A stretch of DNA of 64,000 nucleotides, taken from IMG/VR virus record IMGVR_UViG_3300032334_002567, positions 62,001 to 126,000 of that record; one strand, 5' to 3'. Source of the DNA: a virus. Both the position numbers and the translations under genes were made by a program. Positions 36,606 to 44,208 of the stretch are shown here, in pieces. The notes beneath the pieces are model-generated. The model was given only the letters and a program-made list of their open reading frames with translations. It did not search any database and had not been told where the DNA came from. Numbering within the stretch: position 1 is the stretch's first letter; each line of letters opens with the position of its first letter.

Positions 36606-36821
36606 ATGGCGACTTATACAGTAGGATTAACCCCAGCACTAAGAAATTTAGCTACTGAGGGCAGTCTAGATACAGCAGTTGTAAACGGTGTTTCACTACA
36701 AAGAACAGTTAACATGATCACAGTTGACAACAATAAGGTTGTTGTGAACGTTGTTGACGGTGGTTCATTTAATGACACAACCGTTGGACTAGGCGATGTC
36801 GTTGGCATCACCGAAAACTGA
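36606..36821 (+). CDS. Small Val/Thr/Asn-rich protein, 71 aa
   Basis: Beta-rich composition (NNKVVVNVVDGGSF), no Cys. It has a strong AAAGGAG, a CATATATAAT box about 40 bases upstream and its own terminator, so it is likely a well expressed single-gene unit. Small decoration proteins of capsids look like this, but I recognise no family. Confidence 0.6.
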   Translation: MATYTVGLTPALRNLATEGSLDTAVVNGVSLQRTVNMITVDNNKVVVNVVDGGSFNDTTVGLGDVVGITEN

Positions 36822-36846
36822 ATTTAAAATACAACATGTTCGAGAC

Positions 36847-36880
36847 AAAAGGGTTACTCCTTATCGGAGTAGCCCTTTTT
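36847..36880 (+). terminator. Rho-independent terminator
   Basis: 14-bp stem (36847-36860 with 36866-36879, one G-T pair), 5-nt loop, T-run at the end. It closes the unit 36606-36821. Confidence 0.9.
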
Positions 36881-36940
36881 ATTTGTACATAAGAACAATA
36901 TATAAGTTATAAATGTTCATCCTCCACAAAGGAGATTAAG

Positions 36941-37237
36941 ATGTCTTACAAAGGTAAAATTCAACATCTACTTGTTGAATATCTTCTAAAAAATGGCCAA
37001 ATTGAGTTGGCTCTACCAAATGGTGTCGTTCTCGAAATAGGAATGACACAGGAAAACGAAAATGGTGACTTTGTTGTAAAAGATGATTATTGTTGGATAA
37101 TTGCTTCCCACAAAGATCGTTCTGCTTCAATCGATCCATATAACGTTGGAATTAAATTCTCAAATAATGATCTTATTTTAGAAGATAAATTTGTGGATCA
37201 AGATGGAGCAGAAGTAACAAGATTAAGCATAGTCTGA
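36941..37237 (+). CDS. Small protein, 98 aa
   Basis: Starts MSYKGKIQHLLVEYLLKNG; one short helical N-terminus, then beta strands (VVLEIGMTQENENGDFVV, DDYCWIIASH). AAAGGAG precedes the ATG, and TATAAATG at about 36907 is one base off the T4 late promoter consensus. No family recognised. It overlaps the convergent gene at its 3' end. Confidence 0.6.
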   Translation: MSYKGKIQHLLVEYLLKNGQIELALPNGVVLEIGMTQENENGDFVVKDDYCWIIASHKDRSASIDPYNVGIKFSNNDLILEDKFVDQDGAEVTRLSIV

Positions 37238-37555
37238 TTGGTATAAATCACCAAAAATTGAAGCTGTTTTTAGTTGACCATTATAGGGAAGAACATTCTC
37301 TAGTGTTCCAACTACAGGCCCTTTTTTTGTTTTTATGCTAAATTCAGTCCATAGAATAAATCCGTTGTTTGTTGGGTAGAATCTTGATATAGAAATTTTA
37401 TTGCTATTGATTGAGACTTCTTCGTTGTTTATTATATTAAAGTCGTTGATATGAAGATTTACTTCATTAAGTACGTATTTCATAAATAATGACGTGTCGA
37501 TAAATTGATGCCAATTTGCGACTAAAAGTTCCTCTAATTTTTCTTGTTTAAACAT
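37223..37555 (-). CDS. Unknown protein, 110 aa
   Basis: An alpha/beta protein with ISRFYPTNNGFILWTEF in the middle. It has no clear ribosome site and lies between two + strand genes, overlapping one by 15 bases. Composition looks protein-like, and the opposite strand has no better frame. Function unknown. Confidence 0.5.
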   Translation of the reverse strand: MFKQEKLEELLVANWHQFIDTSLFMKYVLNEVNLHINDFNIINNEEVSINSNKISISRFYPTNNGFILWTEFSIKTKKGPVVGTLENVLPYNGQLKTASIFGDLYQSDYA

Positions 37556-37571
37556 GGTTAAGGAGTAAGAA

Positions 37572-37829
37572 ATGAAAAAACAAATTGATTCATATTTAAA
37601 AGAGTACTGCCAGCGTCTTTCTGATGAACAAGTTCAGTTCTTGGCACAAAGGCTTACGCAGAAGCTTTTTGGAGACTCTGCTGAAGTCCTAGACTTTCTT
37701 TCAAGCACTAGAGAACTTGATAAGTGGCTATCGTCCGCAGCATCTTGCAAAGATTTTTATGATATGATAGACTTATTTCAAAGTATTGTCGAAAAAGAAG
37801 ATCAAAATAGAAGACAAAATGCTGCTTAA
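37572..37829 (+). CDS. Small helical protein, 85 aa
   Basis: All-helical and charged (RLSDEQVQFLAQRLTQKLF). AAGGAG precedes the ATG and a terminator follows, so it is a separate unit. No family recognised. Confidence 0.6.
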   Translation: MKKQIDSYLKEYCQRLSDEQVQFLAQRLTQKLFGDSAEVLDFLSSTRELDKWLSSAASCKDFYDMIDLFQSIVEKEDQNRRQNAA

Positions 37830-37853
37830 TTTTTGTTTTTAAAATTCATATTT

Positions 37854-37887
37854 ACAATGCCTGCTAATTGCAGGCATTGTTTTTTTT
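37854..37887 (+). terminator. Rho-independent terminator
   Basis: Perfect 11-bp stem (37854-37864 with 37870-37880, arm ACAATGCCTGC), 5-nt loop and eight T. It lies 12 bases before the helicase ATG, whose ribosome site follows directly. Confidence 0.9.
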
Positions 37888-37899
37888 AGGAGCAAGTAA

Positions 37900-39924
37900 A
37901 TGCCACCGCTTATTAAGGTTCAAGACCAATCTGAATTGGTAGCCACATCTAATTATCCTTATGCTAAATGGAGTTTTGAAAATTTTAATCCTGTTCAAAG
38001 TAGAATAATGGATTTTTATGATAAAGACGTTCATGGTCTAATTGCCGCCTCTACAAGTAGTGGCAAAACAGTTGTGGCAGAACAGTTTTTGAGTTATGAG
38101 ATTCGTAAAAGAGGTGGCAAGGGCATGTACCTTGTTCCAATGCGGGCTCTTGCACAAGAAAAAATAGATCAATGGACAGATCCTAATTATCACTTTAAGG
38201 ATTTGAAAATATCTATTTGCACGGGAGATTATAGAATCACCAAAGAAAGAGCAAAAGAACTTGACGAAGCAGATTTGATAATTATGACCTCAGAGATGCT
38301 TTCTCACAGAAGCAGGAACTATAAATCTGAACAGAATAAATTCTTGAAGGAAGTCGGCACTCTTATAGTGGACGAATCGCACCTTCTCACTGTTCCTGGT
38401 CGTGGCGACCATTTAGAAGTAGGATTGATGAAATTTACAGAAATAAACGATAAAGCAAGAATAATCTTATTGTCTGCGACTATGCCCAACGTTGAAGAAA
38501 TAGCTAGCTGGGTTTCTTATGGCCTTACTAAAAAAGATACATTTGTCTTAAACTCTAAATTTCGACCAGTACCACTGACAACTCATTACGAAATATATGG
38601 TGATGACATAAGAGGTTATAGCGTTTTAGAACAAGAAAAAATTAATTATGCTTTAGATATTGTTCAATATTACAAAGAAGACAAATTTTTAATTTTTTCA
38701 CATACTAAAAAGACGGGTGAATTAATGAAGAAGGAATTAATTAAAGCCGGAATTAAAGCTGAATTCCATAACGCAGATTTAGACAAAAAAGCCAGAATAG
38801 AATTAGAAAACAATTTCAAAAAAGAGAAAGAACCAAGAGTTATTATTGCCACTTCAACTCTAGCTTGGGGCTGTAACCTTCCTGCAAGGAGAGTCATCAT
38901 ATTAGGCGTTCATAGAGGCATAGAAGAGGTTGAGTCCTATGACATATTACAAATGGTAGGAAGGTCAGGTAGGTTAGGAATAGACCCTATGGGTGATGCC
39001 TATATCCTTGTTCCTGAAAGCCAGCAGCTTTATTATAAAGAAAAGTTGAGTAAACCATCTAAAATAGAATCTCAGTTGTTAGAAAAGGTTGGAATCTACC
39101 ATAAAAGCTTGGCCTTCCACCTTGTTAGTGAAATATACCACGGATCTATTAAGACCACTGATGATGTTCATAAATGGTATGAAAGATCTTTAGCATATTT
39201 TCAGAACAAGCAACTACAGGATAAAATCGTTGATGATACTCTAGAGTTGCTTTCAAAGTGTGGGGCAATTGGATTTGAAGATGGTGAATGGTTTGCCAGG
39301 ACCATAGGCAAAGTAGCTAGTATGTTTTACTTTAGTCCTTTTGATGTCTCAGATTTATTTTTCAACATTAAATTTGTTGTTGAAAACAAAAAACAAGATG
39401 ATGAATACTTTGTTTCTATGGCACTGGCAAATACCGACAGTAATCGGACAGCCATTGTGTCTAAAATGGAAAAAGAAGAAATGGGTTCTTATAAAACTAA
39501 GGTCTTATCTAACAAGACAAATAAGTTCATAACAGATGGGGCTTGTAAATACGGTTTTTGTTATTTTAATTTGTTGAAAGGAAAATATAACAATAACTTT
39601 GCTGCTCTCCAGAGAAATATACAACTAGACTTCAATAGAGTTTCACAGGTTCTTCAAGCATTAGATTCTTTTAGCGGCGGGAAATGGGCATCAAAGAGCT
39701 GGTTGAAAGATATAGAGGCAAGAGTAATACATGGTGTTCCACAACATTTAGTGAGTCTTTGTGGTTTGCCTAATATTGGAAGAGTAAGAGCCACCAAGTT
39801 ATACGAGGCAGGTATCAAAGATTTAAAGTCCGTTGCATCTTATGAAAAAAATGCTTTAAAGAAACTGTTAAACATGAAGATGGAATTGATAGAACAAATA
39901 ATAAAAGAAGCAAAAGATTGTTGA
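37900..39924 (+). CDS. Ski2/Hel308-like SF2 helicase
   Basis: 674 residues. Walker A ASTSSGKT (50-57), DESH, LLSATMPN, SKFRP and motif VI QMVGRSGRLG follow the Ski2-like order. A winged-helix and ratchet region comes next, and the end has a helix-hairpin-helix (CGLPNIGRVRATKLYEAGI, about 624-642) as in Hel308. Hel308-type enzymes act 3'-5' on forks and D-loops in archaea and eukaryotes; a phage copy would add to the UvsW-like helicase in fork repair. The ribosome site GGAG lies just after a terminator. Confidence 0.85.
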   Translation: MPPLIKVQDQSELVATSNYPYAKWSFENFNPVQSRIMDFYDKDVHGLIAASTSSGKTVVAEQFLSYEIRKRGGKGMYLVPMRALAQEKIDQWTDPNYHFKDLKISICTGDYRITKERAKELDEADLIIMTSEMLSHRSRNYKSEQNKFLKEVGTLIVDESHLLTVPGRGDHLEVGLMKFTEINDKARIILLSATMPNVEEIASWVSYGLTKKDTFVLNSKFRPVPLTTHYEIYGDDIRGYSVLEQEKINYALDIVQYYKEDKFLIFSHTKKTGELMKKELIKAGIKAEFHNADLDKKARIELENNFKKEKEPRVIIATSTLAWGCNLPARRVIILGVHRGIEEVESYDILQMVGRSGRLGIDPMGDAYILVPESQQLYYKEKLSKPSKIESQLLEKVGIYHKSLAFHLVSEIYHGSIKTTDDVHKWYERSLAYFQNKQLQDKIVDDTLELLSKCGAIGFEDGEWFARTIGKVASMFYFSPFDVSDLFFNIKFVVENKKQDDEYFVSMALANTDSNRTAIVSKMEKEEMGSYKTKVLSNKTNKFITDGACKYGFCYFNLLKGKYNNNFAALQRNIQLDFNRVSQVLQALDSFSGGKWASKSWLKDIEARVIHGVPQHLVSLCGLPNIGRVRATKLYEAGIKDLKSVASYEKNALKKLLNMKMELIEQIIKEAKDC

Positions 39925-39927
39925 TTG

Positions 39928-40617
39928 CTATCTATTTCTTTTTTGTTTCTTTATTCTTTTAAGAAGTTCATTAGTATTTAAGTGGGTTCTCTTTATGCCT
40001 TGTCTCATAGTTCTTCTAGCAACTAAAGGAGAATCAGGACACAGGTCAGGATAAGGAACTTTTGTTTTGCTCACTTGAACGCACACGCAGCAAGGGTCCG
40101 TGCTTGAGACGCTTAAGCTCATGCCACTAATAGAGGCCGATCCACAATCTCCGACGCTTCCAGATAATACGCCTCTTACGGTGCCGGTGCCACATATTTC
40201 GCCACCTTCTGTAAAGCAACATCCATCTGTCGTCCAAGTTGCTGAAACTGATCCTCCACTCACAGGAACAGAACATACAGTTAACATGTGAACTTCATCT
40301 TCTGTGTATTCGTTCTGTTCTTGCTCAATAAAATTTCCATCTTCGTCTACTCTAAAAACAAACTCTCTAGCAACTATAGGTTTATTAAATTTAGGAAAGT
40401 CTCCTAATTGATACTCTGGTTGCTCCATTGAATGTAAATTTGTTTGGTTTGGCTCGTATATGTCTATGTTGGAATAATTGGGTGCAAAACTTGCTTGATA
40501 CTCGCACGCCCAAACTTCTGTGATGCTTGTATAGCATTTTTTAGGGCATAAGCATTTACATGTACACCCGCACCACTCTGCATTGCGACCATTTGGAAAA
40601 GGAGGCTGGCAACCCAT
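39928..40617 (-). CDS. Cys-rich beta protein, 229 aa
   Basis: About 20 cysteines, including WCGCTCKCLCPKKC near the start and a block with GCC, GEICG, GDCG and PCCVCV (about 130-185) between Ser/Gly/Thr-rich beta strands. The last 30 residues are basic. This is unusual for a cytoplasmic protein; it could bind metals or be a disulfide-stabilised virion or surface protein. No family recognised. It starts 3 bases after the stop of the small Cys protein upstream. Confidence 0.6.
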   Translation of the reverse strand: MGCQPPFPNGRNAEWCGCTCKCLCPKKCYTSITEVWACEYQASFAPNYSNIDIYEPNQTNLHSMEQPEYQLGDFPKFNKPIVAREFVFRVDEDGNFIEQEQNEYTEDEVHMLTVCSVPVSGGSVSATWTTDGCCFTEGGEICGTGTVRGVLSGSVGDCGSASISGMSLSVSSTDPCCVCVQVSKTKVPYPDLCPDSPLVARRTMRQGIKRTHLNTNELLKRIKKQKRNR

Positions 40618-40620
40618 TTT

Positions 40621-40887
40621 TTATTCTTTGTTTCCAAAGAATCCTTTTGGGTATTCTATTTTTACCGTACCATTCTTATCAGTCGGATTTCCCTTTTCAT
40701 CCTCAACCCACCATCTAACTTGTTCTATGGGTATTTGTAATTCTTCTAGATGACAACTATCTTTGGGAAACACAGGCATGTGGTATTCTTTTCCTTCTAC
40801 AAGTATCGCTACTTTGCATTCATTTTTTTCGTTGTTGTAAAGTCGGCAATTACCACATATTTTCTCTGTGGACTTTTCGGTCTTCAT
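40621..40887 (-). CDS. Small Cys-cluster protein, 88 aa
   Basis: CGNCRLYN, ECKV and DSCHLEE place four Cys as in small zinc or iron-sulfur proteins. The C-terminal half is hydrophilic. GGAG precedes the ATG. It shares a transcript with the Cys-rich protein at 39928-40617, so the two may form a metal- or disulfide-linked pair; inference. Confidence 0.6.
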   Translation of the reverse strand: MKTEKSTEKICGNCRLYNNEKNECKVAILVEGKEYHMPVFPKDSCHLEELQIPIEQVRWWVEDEKGNPTDKNGTVKIEYPKGFFGNKE

Positions 40888-40951
40888 TTTTCTTCTCCAT
40901 CTGATATAATAGTAGTAAGATTTTCACACTTCGATGTTTTAAAGGGAATTT

Positions 40952-41593
40952 ATGAACATAATTGGAGCGGCAGCACAATTAAATTCTGGAAAAGATGTTC
41001 TTTGCGATCATCTTGTAAAGACTTTGAATAAATCCGGTGGCAACTGGAAAAGAACAGCATTTGCAAATGCCGTTAAATCCGTATTTGAAAGTAGTTTTGA
41101 CGTAGATAGAGACTTTATTGAGGCTTGGAAAAGAAATCCGGAACCACCTCCGGGGATGTTAATGAATGTTAGGAAATCGCTCCAATTTATTGGAGACGGT
41201 TTTAGAAAGATAAAAGAAGAAATATGGATTGAAATAGCCTTAAGAGGCAAAGATGACATCATTATTTCAGATAGTCGTTATATAAATGAGGCCAGATCGA
41301 TAAAACAAAGAAACGGTATAATGATTTTATTATATCGTCCTGGCTTTTTAAATGACGATCCCAACCCCTCTGAGGCTCAGCTTAGACCTATTGTAGAATT
41401 TTGTGTGAATAATCTAGAAGAAGGTCAAATACCTCCGATGTGTATAATTCAAGACAACTACGAACAATACCCAGAAGACATTCAACATTATGATTTCTTT
41501 TTAGTCAATGATGGTACGCTTGAAGATCTTTATAACAAAGTTGACAGGCTACTAGTTCCATTTATTGAATATAAATTAGGAGCAAAAAAATGA
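40952..41593 (+). CDS. Deoxynucleoside monophosphate kinase
   Basis: 213 residues. The P-loop is GAAAQLNSGKD (5-15), the G-x(7)-G-K-D form seen in T4 gene 1-type dNMP kinases; IISDSRYINEARSI (about 104-117) matches the D-x-R segment of that family. It phosphorylates dNMPs to dNDPs and fits with dCMP deaminase and ThyX in nucleotide supply. AAGGGA precedes the ATG. Confidence 0.75.
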   Translation: MNIIGAAAQLNSGKDVLCDHLVKTLNKSGGNWKRTAFANAVKSVFESSFDVDRDFIEAWKRNPEPPPGMLMNVRKSLQFIGDGFRKIKEEIWIEIALRGKDDIIISDSRYINEARSIKQRNGIMILLYRPGFLNDDPNPSEAQLRPIVEFCVNNLEEGQIPPMCIIQDNYEQYPEDIQHYDFFLVNDGTLEDLYNKVDRLLVPFIEYKLGAKK

Positions 41594-41724
41594 AATCTAT
41601 AGTTAATTTTTTTATTATGTTGTTGGGTAGCCAAGAACAAAAAAATATTGTAATTGAACAACCTAGGTTGGTAAGGCAAATTAGACACAGGACAAATAAA
41701 CCAAAAATTTATAATTATAGGTAA
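41590..41724 (+). CDS. Small basic protein, 44 aa
   Basis: Read directly: MKSIVNFFIMLLGSQ then a basic tail ending NKPKIYNYR. The ATG overlaps the kinase stop (ATGA) and AGGAG lies 9 bases upstream. A short hydrophobic start could insert in a membrane. Unknown. Confidence 0.5.
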   Translation: MKSIVNFFIMLLGSQEQKNIVIEQPRLVRQIRHRTNKPKIYNYR

Positions 41725-41729
41725 AAACT

Positions 41730-41915
41730 ATGGATGAACAAGCTCCAGTAAAATATGAGTGTCCTATAAAGGTTAAAGAGAATAAAGATGGATCTTTTAC
41801 CTTGGAATGGGACGAAAAGGATCCAAGGGTAAGCTTTTTGAATAGTATGAGCATTGATGAAATAACCAAATGGTTTGCAGATTCCGTTGAGGAATATTTG
41901 CATCGATCTTGTTAG
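41730..41915 (+). CDS. Small acidic protein, 61 aa
   Basis: Contains FTLEWDEKDPRVSFLNSMS and a C-terminal helix; I have the impression that similar short proteins occur in other large phages, but I cannot name a family. It starts 5 bases after the previous stop with a weak AGG upstream. Confidence 0.5.
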   Translation: MDEQAPVKYECPIKVKENKDGSFTLEWDEKDPRVSFLNSMSIDEITKWFADSVEEYLHRSC

Positions 41916-41976
41916 ATTGAATGTTATCTGCTAAGATGTATCAACAAATAGACTCTAATTTGTGGGAGTTCATTAG

Positions 41977-42465
41977 ATGGTTATTTTTTTAAATGTTTTG
42001 TATAGTTTCTTTATTGTCTTCTTCTTTATATTCGCTTTATTTTGGTCTAACTGTAAACACAGAATAATGGGAAAAATTTTGAACTTTACAGTAAAACCAT
42101 GTGTTTATTTTGGTTTTGCACACTCATGGTCAGTTTTTGCAAACCCTTGGCAGAATAATAAAAATCTACTTATGAATATAGAGTATGATAATGATGAAAA
42201 AGAGACAATAAACCTTTTTAACTATGAAACTATGTTATTTATTGATAGAAAATCAAATACCTATGATGAAAAATATGTAGAAAATCTACTTTCTTGTACT
42301 GAAGCACGGGTCGATTTTGCTCATTATATAAAAGATTTTATTGAACAAACAGAAAACAAAAAAGTAAAAAAAATAGACTTAATAGAAGAATTCAAAGAAA
42401 TAAAACTTTGGGATTCTTCTGATAGTCCTAGTAATTTTATTTTATTATCATCTCATAATCTTTAG
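41977..42465 (+). CDS. Membrane protein, possible HTTM partner
   Basis: 162 residues. One strong transmembrane segment (about 3-25, FLNVLYSFFIVFFFIFALFW), then a soluble part with AHSWSVFANPW, similar in kind to the W-x-x-F-x-x-P segment of small proteins that sit beside HTTM proteins in bacteria. The HTTM gene follows 28 bases later. Function unknown; the pairing is inference. Confidence 0.5.
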   Translation: MVIFLNVLYSFFIVFFFIFALFWSNCKHRIMGKILNFTVKPCVYFGFAHSWSVFANPWQNNKNLLMNIEYDNDEKETINLFNYETMLFIDRKSNTYDEKYVENLLSCTEARVDFAHYIKDFIEQTENKKVKKIDLIEEFKEIKLWDSSDSPSNFILLSSHNL

Positions 42466-42493
42466 TTCGCACAAATATTATGGAGGGCAACCA

Positions 42494-43396
42494 TTGTTTA
42501 CCATTAAAGATTTTTTAATTTGTTGGAATGGTTTATTTTTCAACCAAATTAATTATCCATCTTTGGGTGTCTTCAGAATATTAATTGGGATGATATGTTT
42601 GTGTAAAATTTTTTTATCACTAAAAAACCGCTATGAATATTTTGGGGTAAAAGGTATCTTCCCATACGGATCATGGAAAAACCAAAAAAACAAAAGTATT
42701 TGCTTTTCTGTTTTTCATTATTTAAAGCCAAGTGATTTTAGCGTTGATTTAGTTTTATTTTTTAGCATAATTTTTTCTTTATTTTTGACAATAGGGTTTT
42801 GCACTAATTTATCATGTTTTATGACTTATTGCTTGTTTTTGAGTTTAAATAACAGAAACAACTATATCTGGAATGCTGGAGATTGCTTGTTAAGAATAAT
42901 TTTAGTTCTAATGATATTTTCTGGTTGTGATTGCTATATCTCTGTTGACAATATTATTTATGGTAGAAAACAGTTAGAAACGTGCATCAGTCCATGGGTT
43001 GTTCGTCTAATGCAGATTCTTTTGTTAAATGTATATTTTCATGCCGTTTATAGTAAATTACATGAAGGGGAAGTTTGGATTAAAGGAACAGGTGTTTATT
43101 ATTCACTAAGTAATAGAATGGTCGCCAGATATAATTTAGCTCCATATGTGAATAAATATATATTTTTAATTTTGAATTATTTTGCTCTTATATCACAATC
43201 TTTTTTTGCTTTGGGTCTAATTTTTAAAGAAACATCAACAATTTGTGCATTCACTTTAATTTTTATGCATCTATCTTTTGAATTTTTATTGAGAATTAAT
43301 CTTTTTGGAAGTATAGTGGCTGCATGTCTGGTATTATTTTTAAACAATGACATCATGGTGGAAATATTGACACTCTTTACTATGCAGGGTTACTGA
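42494..43396 (+). CDS. HTTM membrane protein (vitamin K carboxylase-related)
   Basis: 300 residues with about seven hydrophobic segments. SLGVFRILIGMICLCK (about 23), LNNRNNYIWNAGDCLLRIIL (about 117) and AVYSKLHEGEVWIKGTGVYY (about 185) follow the HTTM domain pattern shared with vitamin K-dependent gamma-carboxylase. Start is TTG, set by GGAGG 8 bases before. Gamma-carboxylases modify Glu in peptides, and HTTM proteins often occur beside peptide-maturation genes. Activity on the peptide next door is a hypothesis. Confidence 0.7.
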   Translation: MFTIKDFLICWNGLFFNQINYPSLGVFRILIGMICLCKIFLSLKNRYEYFGVKGIFPYGSWKNQKNKSICFSVFHYLKPSDFSVDLVLFFSIIFSLFLTIGFCTNLSCFMTYCLFLSLNNRNNYIWNAGDCLLRIILVLMIFSGCDCYISVDNIIYGRKQLETCISPWVVRLMQILLLNVYFHAVYSKLHEGEVWIKGTGVYYSLSNRMVARYNLAPYVNKYIFLILNYFALISQSFFALGLIFKETSTICAFTLIFMHLSFEFLLRINLFGSIVAACLVLFLNNDIMVEILTLFTMQGY

Positions 43397-43466
43397 GCAG
43401 TGCTAACCTATGTTTTACAAACGTCTTAATCATCTCTTTAGCAAATAGTTTTTAGAACAGTGAATG

Positions 43467-43495
43467 TTGACAAAAACAAATTTTTGTGATATTAT
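43467..43495 (+). promoter_or_regulatory. Sigma70-like promoter of the second maturase cassette
   Basis: TTGACA (43467-43472), 17-base spacer, TATTAT (43490-43495). This is the best -35/-10 pair in the window. It would start a transcript at about 43502, leading to the 204-aa protein and the SPASM enzyme. Confidence 0.7.
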
Positions 43496-43564
43496 GAGAT
43501 CACAACAAACATTGAATGTCTCAGAGCAATTTAATCCAAGTGTGTCAAAGAAAAGCAGAAAAAA

Positions 43565-44179
43565 ATGAAAGTAATTGACAAAATAAGCAGCCTTCGTATT
43601 TTTGGTTTTCGCATCTTTGTTAATCCTAAAAAAAATAAAAACAAAGGTAGAGTTCTTATAAAATCTAAATTTGGTTTACCTACTTTTAGAGTTTGTGGTG
43701 TAGTACTTGTAGATACTGGCACTACTGGCGGCACCAATGCGGGCGTCAGTACCTCCAACGCCGCCAATTCACTCGCTAACACTAACGCCTCCAATGCCAC
43801 AATGCCGGCGCAGGCAGGAGGTTTTGCACAGTCTGGGGTCCAAGCTACACAGACATACTCGCAGGCCTTCAGGAGGTCCGATGAGGTAACAGACATATAC
43901 CTTAAAGAGAATGAAGACGCAAAAGATTTGATTTCTAGTCTTAATGGTATTGTATCAATTAGATCCGGCGTAGCAAATGATCGACACGAAGTTATCTGTG
44001 TTACCTATAATAATTTTTTAGACTTAAATATGTTAATGAAAATATATTCATTCACATCAGGCGATAAAAAAATATTTGCTCAAAATTCAAAACAAAAAGA
44101 GAAATATTTAAATATTTTGAATTCTAAAAATATTTCTTCCACAGACATAGACATTGTTGATTTGATTTCTTTCGAATAA
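43565..44179 (+). CDS. Protein with G/A/S/T/N-rich core, maturase cassette 2
   Basis: 204 residues. A basic start (RIFGFRIFVNPKKNKNKG) leads to RVCGVVLVDTGTTGGTN, then about 45 residues made almost only of Gly, Ala, Ser, Thr and Asn (about 52-98), then a normal acidic C-terminal part. The stretch 43720-43880 is much richer in GC than its surroundings. The LVDTGTTGG run echoes LVDSGG in the precursor-like peptide at 20288. It may be the substrate, or a carrier of the substrate, of the SPASM enzyme 29 bases downstream; not proven. Confidence 0.6.
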   Translation: MKVIDKISSLRIFGFRIFVNPKKNKNKGRVLIKSKFGLPTFRVCGVVLVDTGTTGGTNAGVSTSNAANSLANTNASNATMPAQAGGFAQSGVQATQTYSQAFRRSDEVTDIYLKENEDAKDLISSLNGIVSIRSGVANDRHEVICVTYNNFLDLNMLMKIYSFTSGDKKIFAQNSKQKEKYLNILNSKNISSTDIDIVDLISFE

Positions 44180-44208
44180 TATTCATTTTTGAGAAAAAAG
44201 TTTTGTTT

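Noticed and set aside
43494-43568. 24-codon frame before the 204-aa protein as a RiPP precursor
   Set aside because: Its ATG overlaps the -10 box of the promoter, so the transcript would start after it, and it has no ribosome site.
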